From: Collinsella aerofaciens
GTDB lineage: Bacteria; Actinomycetota; Coriobacteriia; Coriobacteriales; Coriobacteriaceae
Assembly: GCF_028209395.1 (NCBI RefSeq)
Contig: NZ_JAQLDQ010000014.1
Span: 1-56,391, forward strand
Direction: 5' to 3'
DNA: 56,391 nucleotides
In this document: piece after piece, positions 51,681 to 56,391 of the stretch
Position numbering within the stretch: the first letter of the stretch is position 1
How the letters are laid out: every line of letters begins with the position of its first letter
Program-made: the position numbers and the translations under genes
Notes under the pieces: model-generated
What the model was told of the DNA's origin: nothing
The model's input: only the letters and a program-made list of their open reading frames with translations
Databases searched by the model: none

Positions 51681-54457
51681 CAGAATCCTCCAAACTCACG
51701 ATCTTCACGTGCCATCTCGGCGTCGACAGATTCCAGCGCGGCAAGCCCCTCCTCGTCCAGCAGGACCTCGCGCGGCTTGGAACCGTCGGGCGGGCCGACG
51801 ACACCCTTTTCTTCCAGCATGTCCATAATACGCCCGGCACGCGCATAGCCAACCTTCAGGCGGCGTTGCAGGCCAGATGTGGAGCCCAGCTGCGATTCCA
51901 CCACAATATGGGCGGCTTCCCAAATGAGCGGATCATCGTCTTGCGGCTCGGCGACTCCGGTGCGGACAATGCCGCCGCCACCAGCCATGGACATGGAAGC
52001 GGGCGCCACGGCGGACAGAATCTCCTCGTGGTAGTCGGGCTCGCTCTGCGACTTGACGAACTCGACAATCTCGTTGATTTCGTCGTCCGAGACAAAGCAG
52101 CCCTGGATACGGCGGGGCTTGCCCCAGTCGACCTTGGAGAACAGCATGTCGCCCAAACCGGTGAGCTTCTCGGCACCCATCTGGTCGATGATGACGCGCG
52201 AGTCGATGCCCGTGGCGACGTTAAAGGCGATGCGGTTGGTGATGTTGGCCTTGATAAGGCCCGTCACCACGTTGGAGCTGGGGCGCTGCGTGGCAACGAT
52301 AAGGTGAATACCGGCGGCACGGCCCAGCTGTGCAATACGCACGATCGAGGCCTCGACATCCTTACCGGCGACCATCATCAGGTCAGAGAGCTCGTCAATG
52401 ATAATGACCAGGTAGGGCATCTTTTGCGGCGGGTTGTCGTAATGCTCAAACTCGCCGGCGGCCTGCTTTTCGTTATAGGTCGAAATCTTACGGACGTTGA
52501 GGCGTTCGAACACCTTCAGGCGACGCTCCATTTCGGACACGGCCCACTGCAGGGCGCTCGCGGCCTGCTTGGGCTCGGTCACCACGGGCACATAGAGATG
52601 CGGCAGACCGTTATAGCCCGCAAGCTCGACGCGCTTGGGGTCGACCATGATTAGGCGAACGTCCTCGGGAAGGGCGCGCATGAGCAAGGTCGTGATGATG
52701 GAATTGATCATCACCGACTTACCAGAACCGGTCGTACCGGCGATCAACAGGTGAGGCATCTTGGCGAGGTCGGCGACGACCGGCGTGCCCTCGGCGTCGC
52801 GGCCGATGGCAAGCTCGAGCGGACCGCCCTTCACATAGGGCAGCACGTCGCCCAGATTGACGTTCTGGCGCTTGCGGTTGGGAATCTCGATGCCCACGAG
52901 CGAGGTGCCGGGGATCGGGGCAAAGATACGAACCGACTGGGCGGCGAGCGAAAGCGCAATATCGTCCTCGAGGCTCGAAATCTTGCTCACGCGCTCGCCC
53001 TCGCCAGGTTGCAGCTTAAAGGTCGTCACCGTGGGGCCGGCGATCCAGCCGACCACGCGGGCACTGCGGCCAAACTCAAGCAAGGTGGATTGCAGTGACT
53101 CAGCGGTCTGCTCCAGCTCCTTATCCGAAGACGCGGCAGAAGCCGACTGCGGGTTGGCATGTAGGATTTCGAGCGGCGGAAGCTTGAGGCCGCCCTCTTC
53201 TTCGCCCTCGTTATCTGCGGCGCCGCCGTCCGCTCCCCCATCACGAGCCGCAGCCGATTCGACAGCACTCGTGGCAGGCGCATCGGCAACCTTGGGATGC
53301 TTTAAGAAGTCGGGAATCTGAGGTGCGGCCGAAACAGGGTTCACGGCAAACGGCGGCTCGGACTCGTCAACCTTGTCCGGATCGTCCTCCATCGAAAGCT
53401 GTCCAGTGACCTGCCCGCGCTTGGCGTGGCGACGCGGCAGCAAGGTTGTCTTGGCGGTCTCGAGCGGAGCCTCGTCGTCCTCGTCGTCACCCTCGGTGAG
53501 CTCAATCTCGCTATCGGACCAAGACGGGTCGGGCTCGCTTGTGTTGAGCTTGGGCACAGCCTTGCCCTTCTTGGCATGGCGGCGCGGCAGCAGCGTGGTC
53601 TTGGCGCGCTCGGCTTCAACCGACTCGGATACGTCGACAAATGGGACATCGTCCTCGTCGTCATCCAAAACCGGGTCGACATCGCCACCCATGACCGTGG
53701 TCACCGCGGCGTCAGTCCCCTTCTGGCGCAAAATGCTCAGGTGCGGACGAGCGACGCCGGGAACAGACAGGGCCTCTTCATCGCCCCACGGGCTCGCATT
53801 GACATCGGCACGTCGACGCTCGGCAAAATCGGCAGCGCGATCGCGTGCGGAGCGCAAAACGCCACCCACCGAAAAGCCGATAATGACCAAACCAACGACG
53901 ACAAGCCCCAGCAAGACAACCATGGCGATAGGTTTACCCAAGGCGTTTTGCAAGGCACTTGCGATAAAGGCGCCAATGTAGCCGCCCGACACGGAAAGGT
54001 TCTGCGGCGTAAACATAAGGTCGCACGAATCGCTCGTGCCCGGCACCATCAGCGAAAGAATGGAGACGACGGCGATAAAGACCACGGCGCCGCCCGCAAC
54101 AGAGCGCACGTTGAGCGGCGAGTCCTCACCCAAAAAGAGCGTGGCGGCAAACAGCAAGATGACGATCGGCAGCACGTAGGCGCCCAGACCAAAGCCCAGG
54201 TGGTAGAAACCGGCAACCGCAGCCGTCACGGGCGCTGTTGCCGGAGAGATCACGGCAATGAAGGACGCGATCGCCAAAACGGCGATGACCACACCGGCGA
54301 TATCGCGATTGGCCGAAGGCTCGACCAGGGGCTCAAACTCATCAAACTCGGACTCGTGGCCCTTATTGGCACGCAGATGGGAACCGGCACCCTTAGCAGA
54401 TGCCGGTTGGTTATTGACCTTATTGCCTTTGGCGTTTTTTGCAGATCCGCGCGCCAA
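51680..54457 (-). CDS. ftsK: DNA translocase FtsK/SpoIIIE
   Basis: FtsK pumps chromosome DNA through the closing septum. The 925 residues have four N-terminal membrane helices (to about residue 210), an acidic linker and the motor with Walker A AGTTGSGKSV and DELSDLMM. A C-terminal gamma winged helix (LGSTSGLQRRLKVGYARAGRIMDMLEEKG) recognises polar DNA motifs. The linker contains KTTLLPRRHAK twice. The start is TTG at 54457, decided by GGAGG six bases upstream inside the rnj stop region; no ATG is suitable. Confidence 0.95.
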   Translation of the reverse strand: MARGSAKNAKGNKVNNQPASAKGAGSHLRANKGHESEFDEFEPLVEPSANRDIAGVVIAVLAIASFIAVISPATAPVTAAVAGFYHLGFGLGAYVLPIVILLFAATLFLGEDSPLNVRSVAGGAVVFIAVVSILSLMVPGTSDSCDLMFTPQNLSVSGGYIGAFIASALQNALGKPIAMVVLLGLVVVGLVIIGFSVGGVLRSARDRAADFAERRRADVNASPWGDEEALSVPGVARPHLSILRQKGTDAAVTTVMGGDVDPVLDDDEDDVPFVDVSESVEAERAKTTLLPRRHAKKGKAVPKLNTSEPDPSWSDSEIELTEGDDEDDEAPLETAKTTLLPRRHAKRGQVTGQLSMEDDPDKVDESEPPFAVNPVSAAPQIPDFLKHPKVADAPATSAVESAAARDGGADGGAADNEGEEEGGLKLPPLEILHANPQSASAASSDKELEQTAESLQSTLLEFGRSARVVGWIAGPTVTTFKLQPGEGERVSKISSLEDDIALSLAAQSVRIFAPIPGTSLVGIEIPNRKRQNVNLGDVLPYVKGGPLELAIGRDAEGTPVVADLAKMPHLLIAGTTGSGKSVMINSIITTLLMRALPEDVRLIMVDPKRVELAGYNGLPHLYVPVVTEPKQAASALQWAVSEMERRLKVFERLNVRKISTYNEKQAAGEFEHYDNPPQKMPYLVIIIDELSDLMMVAGKDVEASIVRIAQLGRAAGIHLIVATQRPSSNVVTGLIKANITNRIAFNVATGIDSRVIIDQMGAEKLTGLGDMLFSKVDWGKPRRIQGCFVSDDEINEIVEFVKSQSEPDYHEEILSAVAPASMSMAGGGGIVRTGVAEPQDDDPLIWEAAHIVVESQLGSTSGLQRRLKVGYARAGRIMDMLEEKGVVGPPDGSKPREVLLDEEGLAALESVDAEMAREDREFGGF

Positions 54458-54458
54458 A

Positions 54459-56129
54459 CTAAACCTCCATGACGACCGGGATGATCATCGGACGGGTGCG
54501 CGTACGGCTCCAGATAAAGTTAGAGAGCGAATCGCGCACGGCCTTGCGAATGGCATCGGAACCGCTGCTGGTAAAGCTAAACTTACCCTTCTCGATCGTC
54601 TTCATAATGGACGTGGAGGCATCCTCGGAGAACTGGTCGTCGATGGCAAACGAGACGCCGCGGCCCGAGAACTCGATGGCCTCGATCTTCTTGTGTTTGA
54701 GGGAGACGATGGCAACGGCCGTGACCATACCGTCGTTGGCGAGCTTCTGGCGATCGCGCAGGACGATGGGGTCGGTATCGCCGATACGCAGGCCGTCGAC
54801 GTAAACGACACCGGACTCGACGGGCGTACCGCGCTTAACGATACCACCGCGCATCTCGAGCGTGTCGCCGTTATCGAGGATAAAGATATGATCGTCCTTG
54901 ATGCCCATCTTGCGGGCCAGCTGCGCATGGGCGCGCAGATGCACGGCCTCACCGTGAACCGGCATAAAGTACGTGGGCTTGGCCATGGCCATCAGGAGCT
55001 TGAGCTCCTCCTGGCTACCGTGACCCGAGACGTGGACGAGAGCGCGGTTCTTATCCCACACGTCGCAGCCGAGCTTGGCCAGGCTGTTGACGACCTGCTG
55101 GACGGCCTTCTCGTTGCCAGGAACGGGAGTTGCCGAAAGGATAACGGTATCGCCCTCGTGGATGGAGAGCGTCTTGTGCTCGCCATTGGCCATGCGGGAC
55201 AGGGCCGACAGCGGCTCGCCCTGCGAACCGGTGCACATGACGACAATCTTATCGTCGGGCAGGTTATCGATATCGAAGGCATCGATGATATCGGCGTCAT
55301 CGATGTTGAGGTAGCCCAGCTCACGCGCCACGCGGGTGTTCGTGAGCATGGAGCGACCGGTCACAACGACCTTACGGCCGCACTTGCGGGCGGCATCGCA
55401 GATCTGCTGCAGACGATGGATGTGGCTCGAGAACGACGCGACGAACACGCGGCCCGGGGCGTTCTTGATGGCGTGCAACAGGTTGGGACCAACCTCGGCC
55501 TCGGACTTGGTAAAGCCGGGAACCGTGGCATTGGTGGAGTCGGAAAGCAGCAGGTCGATGCCCTGCTTGGCAAAACGGCTGATAGCGGCATAGTCGGGCG
55601 TGACGCCGTCGATGGGCGTCTGGTCGAGCTTAAAGTCGCCGGTGTGCATAACGGTGCCCTGGTTGGTGCGAATGAACACACCCAGAGCGCCGGGGATGGA
55701 GTGCGTCATCGAGAAGAAGTCGAGCGAGATGCCGCCGAGGTTGACATGGCTGCCGCCCTTGACCTCACGGAACTTGGGTGCGCGGATGCGGAACTCGGAG
55801 AGCTTGCCCTCGATAAAGCCGAGCGTCAGCTTGCTCGAGAAGATGGGCACCTTATTGTTGAGGTCCTGCAGCAGATACGGAAGCGAACCGGTGTGGTCCT
55901 CGTGGCCGTGGGTGACGATGATGCCGCGGAGCTTCTCCTCGTTCTCAAGAACATAGGTGTAGTCGGGAAGCACCAGGTCGATACCGGGCTGGGAGTCATC
56001 CGGGAACATGAGGCCAGCGTCGACGAGCACCATGTCGTCGCCGCACTCGAAGACCGTCATGTTCTTGCCGATGCCGTCAAGGCCGCCGAGCGGAATGATC
56101 TTCAAAGGAGATGATTTTTTAGCTGCCAT
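54459..56129 (-). CDS. rnj: Ribonuclease J
   Basis: RNase J is a 5'-3' exo- and endonuclease of the metallo-beta-lactamase class. The 556 residues contain LGGLDGIGKNMTVFE, the zinc motif THGHEDHTGSLPYLL (about residues 70-85), beta-CASP motifs (SDSTNATVPGFT; VTGRSM) and SGHGSQEEL. The start MAAKKSSPLK is placed at 56129 by family comparison; the nearest purine-rich site (AAAGGA) is somewhat far. With RNase Y the strain has both Gram-positive RNA decay enzymes. Confidence 0.94.
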   Translation of the reverse strand: MAAKKSSPLKIIPLGGLDGIGKNMTVFECGDDMVLVDAGLMFPDDSQPGIDLVLPDYTYVLENEEKLRGIIVTHGHEDHTGSLPYLLQDLNNKVPIFSSKLTLGFIEGKLSEFRIRAPKFREVKGGSHVNLGGISLDFFSMTHSIPGALGVFIRTNQGTVMHTGDFKLDQTPIDGVTPDYAAISRFAKQGIDLLLSDSTNATVPGFTKSEAEVGPNLLHAIKNAPGRVFVASFSSHIHRLQQICDAARKCGRKVVVTGRSMLTNTRVARELGYLNIDDADIIDAFDIDNLPDDKIVVMCTGSQGEPLSALSRMANGEHKTLSIHEGDTVILSATPVPGNEKAVQQVVNSLAKLGCDVWDKNRALVHVSGHGSQEELKLLMAMAKPTYFMPVHGEAVHLRAHAQLARKMGIKDDHIFILDNGDTLEMRGGIVKRGTPVESGVVYVDGLRIGDTDPIVLRDRQKLANDGMVTAVAIVSLKHKKIEAIEFSGRGVSFAIDDQFSEDASTSIMKTIEKGKFSFTSSGSDAIRKAVRDSLSNFIWSRTRTRPMIIPVVMEV

Positions 56130-56391
56130 AGGTAAGTGTGGTTTCCTTTCTTCGAAACGGGTCTGGAACAACCGACGGGGCGCTTCTGGCAAACCGACCG
56201 CCGGGAACGTACAAACATGCATCGCAGAGTCGATGCAGTAACCACAGTATGATACCCATTTGAACCAATACAGACCACCCATGCATTAAAGCCCCATCTG
56301 AGCCGGTCTATCCCGCCGGTTTCCCGTGGGGCGGGCACTGATGAAGTTTCCTGCTCTACAGTCCTGCTCACGACGGAGGCCACATTAAGTG
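56130..56391. other. Upstream region of rnj at the window edge
   Basis: No gene can be supported. A hairpin CCCGCC/GGCGGG (about 56309-56334) lies near the right edge and could end an upstream minus-strand gene such as dapA, which often precedes rnj. That gene is outside the window. A minus-strand frame at 56102-56383 has no family signature and overlaps the rnj start. Confidence 0.4.

Noticed and set aside
56102..56383. 93-residue minus-strand frame at the right edge, perhaps the end of dapA
   Set aside because: It overlaps the rnj start, shows no similarity to DapA that I can see, and the other frames are closed by stops.

Overview
The window looks like chromosome from a Coriobacteriia member close to Collinsella. 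The base composition is moderately high G+C. Gene content and order mix features of Mycobacterium (nrdR, LysM protein, lexA; pgsA-like, GarA-like FHA, FtsR-like MerR) and of Bacillus (rnj, ftsK/spoIIIE, rodZ-like, pgsA, cinA, recA, rny, spoVS, miaB). Calls are read from the sequence and family knowledge; nothing was searched against a database. The left and right edges cut through loci: positions 1-267 are the 3' end of a DUF3825-like gene, and the right edge lies upstream of the RNase J gene.

Region by region: (1) 1-3600 is an accessory, repeat-rich stretch. It holds tRNA-Val, arm-site-like direct repeats, an orphan gene with a possible nuclease fold, two tRNA-Ala(GGC) genes with near-identical flanks, a CAT-anticodon tRNA, and two 134-bp elements with 13-bp inverted ends. 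(2) 3607-20698 is a long plus-strand housekeeping run: ABC-F ATPase, M50 protease, scpA-scpB-rluB, cmk-plsC-ispH, a radical-SAM DUF512 protein, der-plsY-gpsA-rpe, a cysteine desulfurase, NIF3, a coiled-coil zinc-ribbon protein and coaBC, followed by tRNA-Pro. (3) 21463-26299 is a minus-strand operon of visibly higher G+C: an ABC transporter of the lantibiotic-immunity type, a YxeA-like protein and a two-component system. (4) 26696-34754 holds the phosphatidyltransferase/FHA/MerR trio, apt, an NlpC/P60 hydrolase, degV facing a DUF1836 regulator, trxB and an UgtP-like glycosyltransferase. (5) 34768-35137 is a repeat block. (6) 35148-56129 is mostly minus strand: dut, nrdR, an SOS-controlled LysM gene, lexA (plus strand), hflX-miaA-miaB, spoVS, a MutL-like ATPase, rny, recX, recA, cinA, pgsA, rimO, yajQ, a rodZ-like gene, ftsK and rnj.

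Functional links: LexA boxes tie lexA, the LysM gene and recA-recX into one damage response. plsC, plsY, gpsA, two CDP-alcohol phosphatidyltransferases and the UgtP-like enzyme cover membrane lipid synthesis. scpAB and ftsK handle chromosome segregation, and rny plus rnj supply RNA turnover. The most unusual items are the GHL/MutL-like ATPase between rny and spoVS, the 134-bp elements whose bottom strand reads as a conserved 41-codon peptide, the inverted repeat pair beside dut, and the palindrome shared by degV and its neighbouring DUF1836 gene.
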